Assembly: GCA_001797815.1 (NCBI GenBank)
Contig: MGQK01000016.1
Location: forward strand, 62,952-73,425
Origin: Deltaproteobacteria bacterium RBG_13_61_14
GTDB taxonomy: Bacteria; RBG-13-61-14
Length of the DNA: 10,474 nucleotides
Direction: 5' to 3'
Under the pieces are notes generated by a model. That model saw only the letters and a list, made by a program, of their open reading frames with translations, was not told where the DNA came from and searched no databases. Both the position numbers and the translations under genes were made by a program. The stretch's first letter is position 1, and each line of letters opens with the position of its first letter. Below, one piece after another: positions 1-7,885 of the stretch.

Positions 1-203
1 TGCGGAACCTGGAAGACCAGGACCCGCCCGCCAAAAGCGGACTGGTGCGGCTCAAGGGCCGGTCGGTGCTCCTGCTCCATGCCGGCCTGCCCTTGCCCGA
101 GCGGGTCCAGTTCCTGGCCCAGGCGCTCCGCCAGTTTGACCTGGAGGCGATTTACCTCTCGCCGGCGGCGCGGGAAACGATCCGCGCCAGCACGACCTGC
201 TAG
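1..203 (+). CDS. 3' end of an unrecognised protein (5' truncated by the window)
   Basis: An open frame begins at base 3 and runs 66 codons to a TAG at 201-203. Third positions are strongly G/C, as in the neighbouring genes, which supports real coding, while the other two rightward frames lack this pattern. The visible residues are a hydrophilic stretch followed by a beta-strand-like VLLLHAG, then an amphipathic helix and IYLSP, suggesting the C-terminal part of a soluble alpha/beta domain. I do not recognise the family. Its position 83 bp upstream of a heptose kinase makes an envelope or sugar-related role possible, but this is only context. The start is outside the window. Confidence 0.55.
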   Translation, partial: RNLEDQDPPAKSGLVRLKGRSVLLLHAGLPLPERVQFLAQALRQFDLEAIYLSPAARETIRASTTC

Positions 204-223
204 AAAAATCATTTCCTCAAGGG

Positions 224-229
224 TATAAT
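224..229 (+). promoter_or_regulatory. Possible -10 box (TATAAT) ahead of the heptose kinase gene
   Basis: A perfect TATAAT lies in the 83-bp gap between the truncated upstream gene and the kinase, with an expected start near 236 and a leader of about 50 nt. No recognisable -35 box lies 16-18 bp upstream and there is no extended -10 TG, so the call rests on the -10 alone. The kinase could equally be co-transcribed with the upstream gene. Confidence 0.35.
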
Positions 230-286
230 ATCGGGCGAGGTTGAAATTACTTATCCGGACTCCGTTTTATTCAAGGAGAAGAATTC

Positions 287-1291
287 TTGGTCAAAGCGCA
301 TCATCAATCTCTGGCGCACCTGATCCCGTTCCTGGAAAAATTTCCCGGCGTGCGGGTGCTGGTCCTCGGCGACATCATGCAGGACATTTTCATCTGGGGA
401 AGAGTGAAGCGGATTTCCCCCGAAGCGCCGGTGCCGGTGGTGGAAGTGCAGCGGCAGACCGCCATGCTGGGCGGAGCCGCCAATGTCGTCCACAACCTGC
501 GGGCCCTGGAGGCCCAGGCCGGCCTGGCCGGCGTGGTGGGCGACGACGAGGCCGGCCGTGCCATCCTGGCCGAGTTGGACCGGGCCGGGGTGGACCGTTG
601 CGGCGTGGTGATGGAGCCGGGCCGGCCCACTTCGGTCAAGACCCGGATTATCGCGCATCACCAGCAGGTGGTCCGCTTTGACCATGAGGAGAAGAGGCCG
701 ATCGCGGAAGCTTCGCGGCAGGCCTTGGTCCGAGAATTGGGCAAGGAACTCGCGGGCTCTCATGCTTTGATTGTCTCCGACTATGCCAAGGGCGTGATCA
801 GCCGCGGGCTGATGCAGGAAGTGATCGGGCTGGCGGGCGAACGGCCGGTGGTGGTGGACCCGAAAGTGAAGAACCTGGACTGCTTCCGGGGCGCGACGGT
901 GATCACGCCCAACCATGCGGAAGCGGGAGAGGCGCTGGGGATGGAGTTGGAGGACGGCGCCAGCCTGGAGCGGGCGGGCTGGGAGCTGCTGAAGCGGCTT
1001 GAGGCCCGGGCGGTGCTGATCACGCGCGGGGAGGAAGGGATCAGCCTGTTCGAGAAAGGGGAAAAGGTGAGCCGGCATATTCCGGCCGAGGCGCGGGAAG
1101 TGTTTGACGTGACCGGGGCCGGCGACACGGTGATCGCCACCTTTACCCTGGCTCTTGCCGCGGGGATGAGCCTGTTCGATGCCACCCGGACCGCCAACCT
1201 GGCGGCCGGGATCGTGGTCGGCAAACTGGGCACTTCGACGGTTACCCGGGAGGAATTGCGGGAGGCCCTGGAGAATGGAGGGCTGGGTTAA
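287..1291 (+). CDS. hldA: D-glycero-beta-D-manno-heptose-7-phosphate kinase (kinase-only HldE/RfaE domain I)
   Basis: This 334-residue PfkB/ribokinase-family sugar kinase phosphorylates D-glycero-beta-D-manno-heptose 7-phosphate at C1, a cytoplasmic step to ADP-heptose for the LPS inner core. RfaE hallmarks are GDIMQDIFIWG (28-38) and RISPEAPVPVVEV (42-54). The PfkB signature 1 region is GGAANVVHN (62-70), ITPNHAEA is at 206-213, and the ATP/anion-hole motif DVTGAGDT is at 274-281 with catalytic base Asp280. The start is TTG at 287, chosen because AAGGAGAA lies at 273-280 at proper spacing and the product then has the usual RfaE N-terminus. The next in-frame ATG (377) would delete conserved sequence. 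The protein ends after the kinase fold, so the nucleotidyltransferase domain of fused HldE is absent and should be encoded elsewhere (HldC-like). Family assignment is secure. The symbol could equally be rfaE1 or hldE. Confidence 0.93.
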   Translation: MVKAHHQSLAHLIPFLEKFPGVRVLVLGDIMQDIFIWGRVKRISPEAPVPVVEVQRQTAMLGGAANVVHNLRALEAQAGLAGVVGDDEAGRAILAELDRAGVDRCGVVMEPGRPTSVKTRIIAHHQQVVRFDHEEKRPIAEASRQALVRELGKELAGSHALIVSDYAKGVISRGLMQEVIGLAGERPVVVDPKVKNLDCFRGATVITPNHAEAGEALGMELEDGASLERAGWELLKRLEARAVLITRGEEGISLFEKGEKVSRHIPAEAREVFDVTGAGDTVIATFTLALAAGMSLFDATRTANLAAGIVVGKLGTSTVTREELREALENGGLG

Positions 1292-1296
1292 TATCC

Positions 1297-1338
1297 GATT
1301 TTGGATTTTAGATTTTCGATTTTGGATTGGGGATTGAA
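1297..1338 (+). repeat. Six tandem 7-bp A/T-rich units (GATTTTN heptads)
   Basis: Starting 5 bp after the kinase stop, the sequence reads as uninterrupted heptamers: GATTTTG (1297), GATTTTA (1304), GATTTTC (1311), GATTTTG (1318), GATTGGG (1325), GATTGAA (1332). The first four units differ only at the seventh base and the last two are degenerate. The block fills most of the 61-bp gap before the next gene and contrasts sharply with the GC-rich surroundings. On the complementary strand it reads as repeated (C/T/G)AAAATC. Function is unknown. Confidence 0.8.
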
Positions 1339-1352
1339 AATCATTTGTCCCG

Positions 1353-2048
1353 ATGACGGAAGATTCCAGATGGCTTGGTGATTGGCTCCGGGCGGAGGGG
1401 CCGTTCCTCTTCGCGGCGGGCGACATCACCGGGATCAAGCACGACTTTTGCATGGCCCGGTTCCATGACCTCGCCGGCCTCGATTACGCAGTGGTCCTGG
1501 CCTACCCGCTGGTGCGGGAAGTGCTGGAGGAGATCGAGGACCAGCCGACCCTGCTTTACAAGCACCTCTACCGCCAGGTGAATAACCTGCTCGACCGGAC
1601 GGCGCTCAAGCTGGCCCTGGCGCTGGAGGGCCGGGGCAGCCGGGCGATCCCGGTCCCGGCCAGCCAACTCCTGGACTGGAAAGAACTCCTCGCGCACCTT
1701 TCCCACCGGCAAGTGGCCGTGCACCTGAAACTCGGCTGGTTCGGCCGCAACAACCTCCTGGTGACCCGGCGGCATGGCGCCCAGGTGCGACTGGTCACGG
1801 TGCTCACTGACTTACCGGTTGCGGGGAGTAGCGCGGGCTTGGAGGAAGTGACCGGCTGCGGCGAGTGCCGGGCTTGCGTCGCGGTATGCCCGGTAAACGC
1901 CATTCATGAAGGCCCGCAGGACTTTGGCCGGCCGGCCTGTTTTGAGAAGGTCAAACAGTTCGAGCGGATTCAAGGAATCGGTCAGCGGATTTGCGGGATT
2001 TGCATCCGGGCCTGTCCCGGGCAAGGAGGCTTCGGGCGCCAGGTCTGA
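1353..2048 (+). CDS. QueG-like double [4Fe-4S] cluster protein, short form
   Basis: This 231-residue protein resembles the core of epoxyqueuosine reductase (QueG). KLGWFGRNNLLV (126-137) matches the GxGWxGKxxLLI motif, and RLVTVLTDLP (146-155) matches the strand after it. A ferredoxin-like CxxCxxCxxxCP follows (Cys169, 172, 175, 179), and the second cluster uses Cys196, Cys214, Cys217 and Cys221-Pro. Both four-Cys sets appear complete. QueG is usually about 350 residues or more with a C-terminal helical-repeat region, and that region is absent. The DTGP segment carrying the catalytic Asp of QueG is also missing. In its place are PASQ (102-105) and HLSH (115-118). It is therefore better called a QueG-like protein of unknown substrate than a tRNA queuosine enzyme. 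An in-frame TGA at 1335-1337 and no other start codon between make ATG 1353 the first possible start. No clear Shine-Dalgarno is seen. It probably follows hldA in one transcript. Confidence 0.8.
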   Translation: MTEDSRWLGDWLRAEGPFLFAAGDITGIKHDFCMARFHDLAGLDYAVVLAYPLVREVLEEIEDQPTLLYKHLYRQVNNLLDRTALKLALALEGRGSRAIPVPASQLLDWKELLAHLSHRQVAVHLKLGWFGRNNLLVTRRHGAQVRLVTVLTDLPVAGSSAGLEEVTGCGECRACVAVCPVNAIHEGPQDFGRPACFEKVKQFERIQGIGQRICGICIRACPGQGGFGRQV

Positions 2049-2086
2049 GACCAGCGTCATGTCTGCGGCTCGGCGTCTGTCCATTT

Positions 2087-2212
2087 GGGGTCAGTGCTAA
2101 ACTTTAAATTTAAGGGCAAGGAGCGAAACCGCGGGTTGGGGAATCGCAAGCGGATCTGTCTTCCGATAAGAGGAAAGGGATTTCCTTAAGTTTAAAATTT
2201 AGCACTGACCCC
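2087..2212. mobile_element. 126-bp element with 29-bp terminal inverted repeats (MITE/REP-like, non-coding)
   Basis: The left arm at 2087-2115 begins GGGGTCAGTGCTAAA and ends TTTAAGG. The right arm at 2184-2212 is its reverse complement in 27 of 29 positions, and one of the two differences still allows a G-T pair. Sixty-eight bases separate the arms and include two small hairpins, AACC-GCG-GGTT (2127-2137) and AGGAAA-GGGA-TTTCCT (2171-2186). There is no credible ORF inside and no obvious target-site duplication. It lies between two convergent transcription units, 38 bp after the QueG-like stop codon. Size, long terminal inverted repeats and lack of coding fit a miniature inverted-repeat element or a REP-type palindrome mobilised in trans. 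Which transposase family it belongs to cannot be told from this window. It could also act as a bidirectional transcription barrier. Confidence 0.72.
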
Positions 2213-2227
2213 TGACCCTCTTCTGAC

Positions 2228-2240
2228 GCCCCGTTGGGGC
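2228..2240. terminator. Small GC hairpin in the convergent junction, weak terminator candidate
   Basis: GCCCC-GTT-GGGGC forms a 5-bp stem with a 3-base loop about 40 bp beyond the pilR stop codon, between the convergent units. Neither side carries a clear T-tract, so intrinsic termination is uncertain. A second weaker hairpin (GGGC-AACAG-GCCC) lies at about 2250-2262. No better terminator is visible for the pil operon in 2049-2281. Confidence 0.3.
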
Positions 2241-2281
2241 TGAAGATTTGGGCAACAGGCCCTAAAGACTTGCCCCCATTC

Positions 2282-3666
<1,385 letters not shown>

Positions 3667-3670
<4 letters not shown>

Positions 3671-5355
3671 GACCCCTGGACCCCTTCTGGCCGTGCGGAC
3701 TGGCGGGGAAGCTTGATCGTAAAGGTAGTGCCCTCTTCCACCCGGCTCTGGACCGAAACTTGGCCCCCCATGGACTCCACGATCCGCCAGACCGCGCTCA
3801 GTCCGAGACCGGTCCCCTGCTCCCGGGTGGTGAAAAACGGCTCAAAAATGCGGCCCAGGCGCTCCTCGGGAATGCCCCGGCCGCTGTCCGAGACCTGAAT
3901 TTGCAAAAACCCGTCGGCCTCGCCGTTCAGCCGCGTGCAGGAAAGGCAGAGCCGGCCACCCTGGGGCATGGCCTCGGCGGCATTGTTGATCAGGTTCCAA
4001 AGAATCTGCTGGACCAGCTTGGGATCGGTTTCCAGGGTCAGGCCTTCCTCCAGGTTGGTCTCGAGCTGGATGCCCGCCGGGATGTCGGTGCGATTGGAAA
4101 AGACCTCCAGCAGGTCGCGGACCAACTGGGGGAGATTAATGGTCTCCCGGCTCCGGGGCGTGGGCCGGGCGTAAAGCAAGAAATCGGTGATCAGGGAGTT
4201 GAGCCGGTCGGCCTCCCGCAGCACGATGTGCATGAGGTGGCGGTTGACCGGGTCCAGGGAAAGCTCGCGCTCGAGCACTTCGATGGAGCCGCTGATCGCG
4301 GCCAGGGGATTGCGGATCTCATGGGCCATGCCCGCGGCCAACCGGCCGACCGCAGCCAGACGGTCGGAGGTGCGCAAGCGCTCCTCCATCTCCGCCAGGG
4401 GCGTGATGTCGGAGAACAACAAGAGCTTGCCGATGTCCCGATCCTGCGGCCCGACCAGCGCGCTGAGGGAAACCTCCAGGATCCGGCGCCGGCCCTGGTG
4501 GTCGGCGAACGGCAGCCGGAAAGGCGTTTGCTGTTCAAAGGCGGCGGCCTGGTCGAGCTGGATGCCGGGAAGCACCTGGGAGAGGGGGCGGTTGAGGGCC
4601 TCGGCTTCGCTGAAGCCGGTGATGCGCTGCGCGGCCCGGTTAAAGGAAGTGATCCGGCCGGCCGGGTTGAGGGTGAGGAGTCCGGAGCGCAGAGAGAGCA
4701 CGATGGAGTCGTTGAGAGCCTCCAGCTTGTCGAGGCCGTCCTGGGCTTCCTTGAGCTCGTGGCCGGTGGCGCGGAGCTGTTCGGTCAAGTAGCTGGAAAA
4801 GGCCGCCACCAGGAAGAAGGAAACGTCGTTATACAGGATCGCTTGGATGAGATCGTAGAAATTGGGGGGGGCGGCCGCGGCCGCTCCCATCAGCATCGGC
4901 AAGTTCCCGCGAAAGATCAGGATGAGCAGGCCGGCATAGAGCACCGAGCCGGCGGTGGCGGCGAGGAAAGCGCCGCGGCGGTAACAGAGGATGGCCGCCA
5001 TGATGATGGCGAGCAAGTAGAGAAAGGAAAAGATGCTGTCCTGGCCGCCGGTGATGTAGATGAGTGCGGTGACGAAAATCACTTCCCAGAAGATCTGAGC
5101 ATAAGCGAGGCCGGTGACCCGGGTTTTGAGGAGGCGGAGGATAACGGCGGAAACGAGGGTGACCAGGTAAGTGGCGGCGCTGAGGACATAAAGGGACATG
5201 AGCGAAGCCGCCAGGAAAGAGTAGCCGCGGCCCAGGTGAATGAAGACGGTGGCGCCGAGGAGGAAGGTGACAATGATGATACGCAGCGCCAACGCCCATT
5301 TCAGGCGGCGCTGGACCTCGGACACGCGTTCCCCAAAAACTTCGGTAGCTTCCAT
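3667..5355 (-). CDS. pilS: PilS-type membrane sensor histidine kinase
   Basis: This 562-residue kinase probably sits in the inner membrane through about six hydrophobic segments (roughly 23-43, 46-72, 84-102, 108-126, 129-149 and 166-187), the PilS arrangement with almost no periplasmic domain. A PAS domain follows (about 212-320). The HisKA dimerisation domain has H-box AGMAHEIRNPL with phospho-acceptor His345. The HATPase domain has N-box NLINNAAEAMP (454-464), G1 DSGRGIP (490-496), F-box FEPFFTT (504-510) and G2 GTGLGLS (514-520). All boxes are intact. ATG 5353-5355 is the first possible start, because an in-frame TAA lies four codons upstream (5365-5367). No strong Shine-Dalgarno is visible. 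The gap to pilC is 141 bp, so it may be on the pil transcript or have its own promoter. It phosphorylates PilR. PilS proteins studied elsewhere sense the pilin level in the membrane. Confidence 0.92.
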
Positions 5356-5496
5356 GGTTAAGGATTAGCGCCGGAAAACGGCCTTGCCCCTCGGCTCCCG
5401 GCCCAAGCCCGGGGATGGGGATCAGGCCGGTCCCTCATGATTTCCCGCGAAACCGAACCCCACCGGGCCGGGACGAGAGAGCCACTCCTTCCCGGC

Positions 5497-6726
5497 TCAG
5501 CCAATGATGTTGGCGATGTTGAAGATGGGCAGATACATGGCGATGGCGATGCCTCCCACGGCCACACCCAGGAACACCATGAGCATGGGTTCCATCAGGG
5601 AGGTCAAGGTGGCCACGGAATCGTCCACTTCCTCTTCGTAAAAGTCGGCGATCTTCTGGAGCATGGCGTCCATGGCGCCGGTCTGCTCGCCGACCCCGAT
5701 CATCTGCACCACCATGGGCGGAAAGACCTTGCTGCCGCGCAAGGGCTCGACCATGGTCTTGCCCTCGCTGATGGCCTGGCGAACCCGCTTGATCTCGCCT
5801 TCCACCACCCGGTTTCCGGCCACGCGGGCGGTGATGTCGAGCCCGTCGAGCAGGGGCACGCCCGAGGCCACCATGGTGCCGAGGGTGCGGGTGAAGCTCG
5901 CCACCGAGGTCTTTTTGATGAGGTCGCCCACCACCGGGAGCAGCAGATAAAACTTATCCAGGAGCAGTTCGCCCTTGGGATTGACCTTCATGGCCCGGAA
6001 AACCCCAAACAGGGTCCCGGCCACGCCGACAATGTAGGCCCAGCCAAAACTCTTGGTCAGCCAGGTGCTGAGGTCCATGATCATCTGGGTGAACTTGGGC
6101 AGGGTCCCGCCCATGTCCGTGAACATCTGGGAGAAGATGGGGATGACGAAAATCAGGAGCACCGAGACCACGACTATGGCGATGCTCAAAACCACGCCCG
6201 GGTAGACCATGGCGCCCTTGATCTGCTTCTTGAGGCGCATGGATTTTTCAATGGTGGTGGCGAGGCGGGTGAGGATGGTATCGAGAATACCGCCGACCTC
6301 GCCGGCCGCGATCATGTTGACGTAGAGGGCGTCAAAGACCTTGGGGTGCTTGCCCAAGGCATCGGCAAAGGTGGAGCCGGCCTCCACCTGCTCCTTGACC
6401 GATCGGAGCACGGATTGGAAAGCCCGGTTTTCCATTTCCGAGGAGAGGATTTCCAGGCACTGGACCAGGGGCAGGCCCGCGTCAATCATGGTGGCGAATT
6501 GGCGGGTGAAGACCACCAGGTCCTTGTCGCTGATCCCCCCTCCCAGACCCGGGATCTTGAGATCCAGGCTCCAGTCCAGGCCCATGGACTGTTTGATTTT
6601 GCCTTCCAGGGGCATGATGTCCTGACTGCGCAGCTTGGCCGCCACCGCTTCCGCATTCGGGGCCTCCATCACACCCTTCTGGGTGGAACCTCCTTTGGTC
6701 CTTCCTTCCCATGAAAATTTCGGCAT
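5497..6726 (-). CDS. pilC: PilC, type IV pilus inner-membrane platform protein
   Basis: This 409-residue polytopic membrane protein belongs to the GspF/PilC family and couples the PilB and PilT motors to the growing pilus. The N-terminus MPKFSWEGRTKGG is typical. Two T2SF domains follow, about 71-195 and 273-396. The signature AGEVGGILDTIL is at 141-152 and its second-copy counterpart GVGEQTGAMDAML is at 344-356. Hydrophobic segments are at about 172-197, 228-246 and 377-399, the last ending in YLPIFNIANIIG, a family-typical C-terminus. Length is normal. ATG 6724-6726 is preceded by an AAGGGGG Shine-Dalgarno. It begins 24 bp after pilT, consistent with one operon pilB-pilT-pilC. Confidence 0.96.
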   Translation of the reverse strand: MPKFSWEGRTKGGSTQKGVMEAPNAEAVAAKLRSQDIMPLEGKIKQSMGLDWSLDLKIPGLGGGISDKDLVVFTRQFATMIDAGLPLVQCLEILSSEMENRAFQSVLRSVKEQVEAGSTFADALGKHPKVFDALYVNMIAAGEVGGILDTILTRLATTIEKSMRLKKQIKGAMVYPGVVLSIAIVVVSVLLIFVIPIFSQMFTDMGGTLPKFTQMIMDLSTWLTKSFGWAYIVGVAGTLFGVFRAMKVNPKGELLLDKFYLLLPVVGDLIKKTSVASFTRTLGTMVASGVPLLDGLDITARVAGNRVVEGEIKRVRQAISEGKTMVEPLRGSKVFPPMVVQMIGVGEQTGAMDAMLQKIADFYEEEVDDSVATLTSLMEPMLMVFLGVAVGGIAIAMYLPIFNIANIIG

Positions 6727-6750
6727 GGCCTACCCCCTTGGCTAGGGCCC

Positions 6751-7863
6751 TTACGCATAGGGCCGGCTGGCGTCGCCGACCCGGGTCTGCCGGATCGGGC
6801 CGCCTTTTTCCAACATGGCCCGCAACTCCTCGGCATCAGAGGAGCGGCCGAGCGCATCATCCAACGTGATCAGTCGCTTCATGTAAAGCGTGGCCAGCGA
6901 CTGGTTGAAGGTCTGCATTCCAAACTTTTCCTGGCCCACCTGCATCTGCGAGTAAAGCTGGTGGACCTTGTCTTCCCGGATCAGGTTGCGGATGGCGGGA
7001 TTGGGGATCATGATCTCCAGGGCCAGGACCCGGCCGTGGCCGGAGGCCTTGGCCATCAGGCTCTGGCAGAGCACGCCCTCGAGCACGAAGCTGAGCTGCG
7101 CCCGCACCTGCGGCTGCTGGTAAGAGGGAAAGACGTCAATGATCCGGTTGATGGTCTGCACGCAGGAGTTGGTGTGGAGGGTGGCGAAGACCAGGTGGCC
7201 GGTCTCGGAGCAGACCAGGGCGCTCTCGATCGTCTCCAGGTCCCGCATCTCGCCGATCAGGACCACATCCGGGTCCTGGCGCAGGATATACTTGAGCGCG
7301 GTCTTGAAACTGGACGTGTCCGATTGCACCTCCCGCTGGTTGACCAGGCAGTTCTTGTGCGGGTGCAGGTATTCGATGGGGTCCTCAATGGTAACGATGT
7401 GCTCGTGCCGCTCGGAATTGATCTTGTCCAGAATGGCCGCGAGCGTGGTGGACTTGCCGCAACCGGTCGGGCCGGTGACCAGGACCAGGCCCCGCGGCTT
7501 CTTGGACAGGCTCTCCACGATCGGCGGCAAACCCAGCTCCTGGAAGCTCAGGATCTTGAAGGGAATCGTCCGGAAGGCCCCGGCCACCGCGCCCCGCTGC
7601 ATGAAGATGTTGGCGCGGAACCGGGAGAGCCCCTTCACCCCGAAGCTCAGGTCCAGCTCGTTCTGCTCCTCGAAGCGGTGCTTCTGCGAGTCGGTGAGAA
7701 TCGAGTAGCAAAGCTGCTTGGTCTCCGGCGCGGTCAAGGGCGGCGACTTGAGCGGAGTCAGCCGGCCGTCAATCCGCAACTGCGGGGGCGAACCCGTGGT
7801 GATGTGGAGGTCCGAAGACCCCTTCTCGATCATGGCCTTGAGTAACTGGTGCAAATTTGCCAT
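6751..7863 (-). CDS. pilT: PilT, type IV pilus retraction ATPase
   Basis: This 370-residue cytoplasmic hexameric secretion ATPase depolymerises the pilus and gives twitching motility. An N-terminal PAS-like domain (about 1-110) starts with the PilT-typical LHQLLKAMIEKGSSDLHIT (4-22). The RecA-like motor has Walker A GPTGCGKST (131-139), Asp box TIEDPIEYLH (158-167), Walker B VVLIGEMRDLETI (200-212) and His box TGHLVFATLHTN (221-232). AIRNLIRE (290-297) is the PilT-specific retraction motif and separates it from PilB. Walker A has Cys135 where most PilT proteins carry Ser. The C-terminus is slightly longer than in the roughly 345-residue classical PilT. ATG 7861-7863 has an AAGGAGAG Shine-Dalgarno and lies 22 bp after pilB. 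Confidence 0.97.
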   Translation of the reverse strand: MANLHQLLKAMIEKGSSDLHITTGSPPQLRIDGRLTPLKSPPLTAPETKQLCYSILTDSQKHRFEEQNELDLSFGVKGLSRFRANIFMQRGAVAGAFRTIPFKILSFQELGLPPIVESLSKKPRGLVLVTGPTGCGKSTTLAAILDKINSERHEHIVTIEDPIEYLHPHKNCLVNQREVQSDTSSFKTALKYILRQDPDVVLIGEMRDLETIESALVCSETGHLVFATLHTNSCVQTINRIIDVFPSYQQPQVRAQLSFVLEGVLCQSLMAKASGHGRVLALEIMIPNPAIRNLIREDKVHQLYSQMQVGQEKFGMQTFNQSLATLYMKRLITLDDALGRSSDAEELRAMLEKGGPIRQTRVGDASRPYA

Positions 7864-7885
7864 GGCGTCCTCTCCTTAGCGAATT

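Noticed and set aside
241-270. Second promoter candidate TTGAAA...TTTTAT ahead of the heptose kinase
   Set aside because: The -10 matches poorly, and the resulting start would fall on the Shine-Dalgarno sequence, leaving no usable ribosome site.
251-1453. A 400-codon leftward open frame across the heptose kinase gene and the heptad array
   Set aside because: It is a shadow frame. Its repeated QNRKSKIQN-like residues come only from the 7-bp repeats, and the rightward frame encodes a clear PfkB kinase.
3760-5361. A 533-codon rightward open frame antisense to pilS
   Set aside because: It lies opposite a gene with all histidine-kinase motifs. The translation is low-complexity (G, E, D, Q, H rich) with no domain, a common result of GC-rich codon bias on the opposite strand.
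5356-5496. Terminator or separate promoter between pilC and pilS
   Set aside because: Only very short GC stems (such as GCCG-GAAAA-CGGC) without T-tracts and no convincing -10/-35 or -24/-12 pair are visible, so neither can be supported.
5437-6714. A 425-codon rightward open frame antisense to pilC
   Set aside because: The leftward frame is an unmistakable PilC. The antisense product is His/Gly/Asp-rich without family features.
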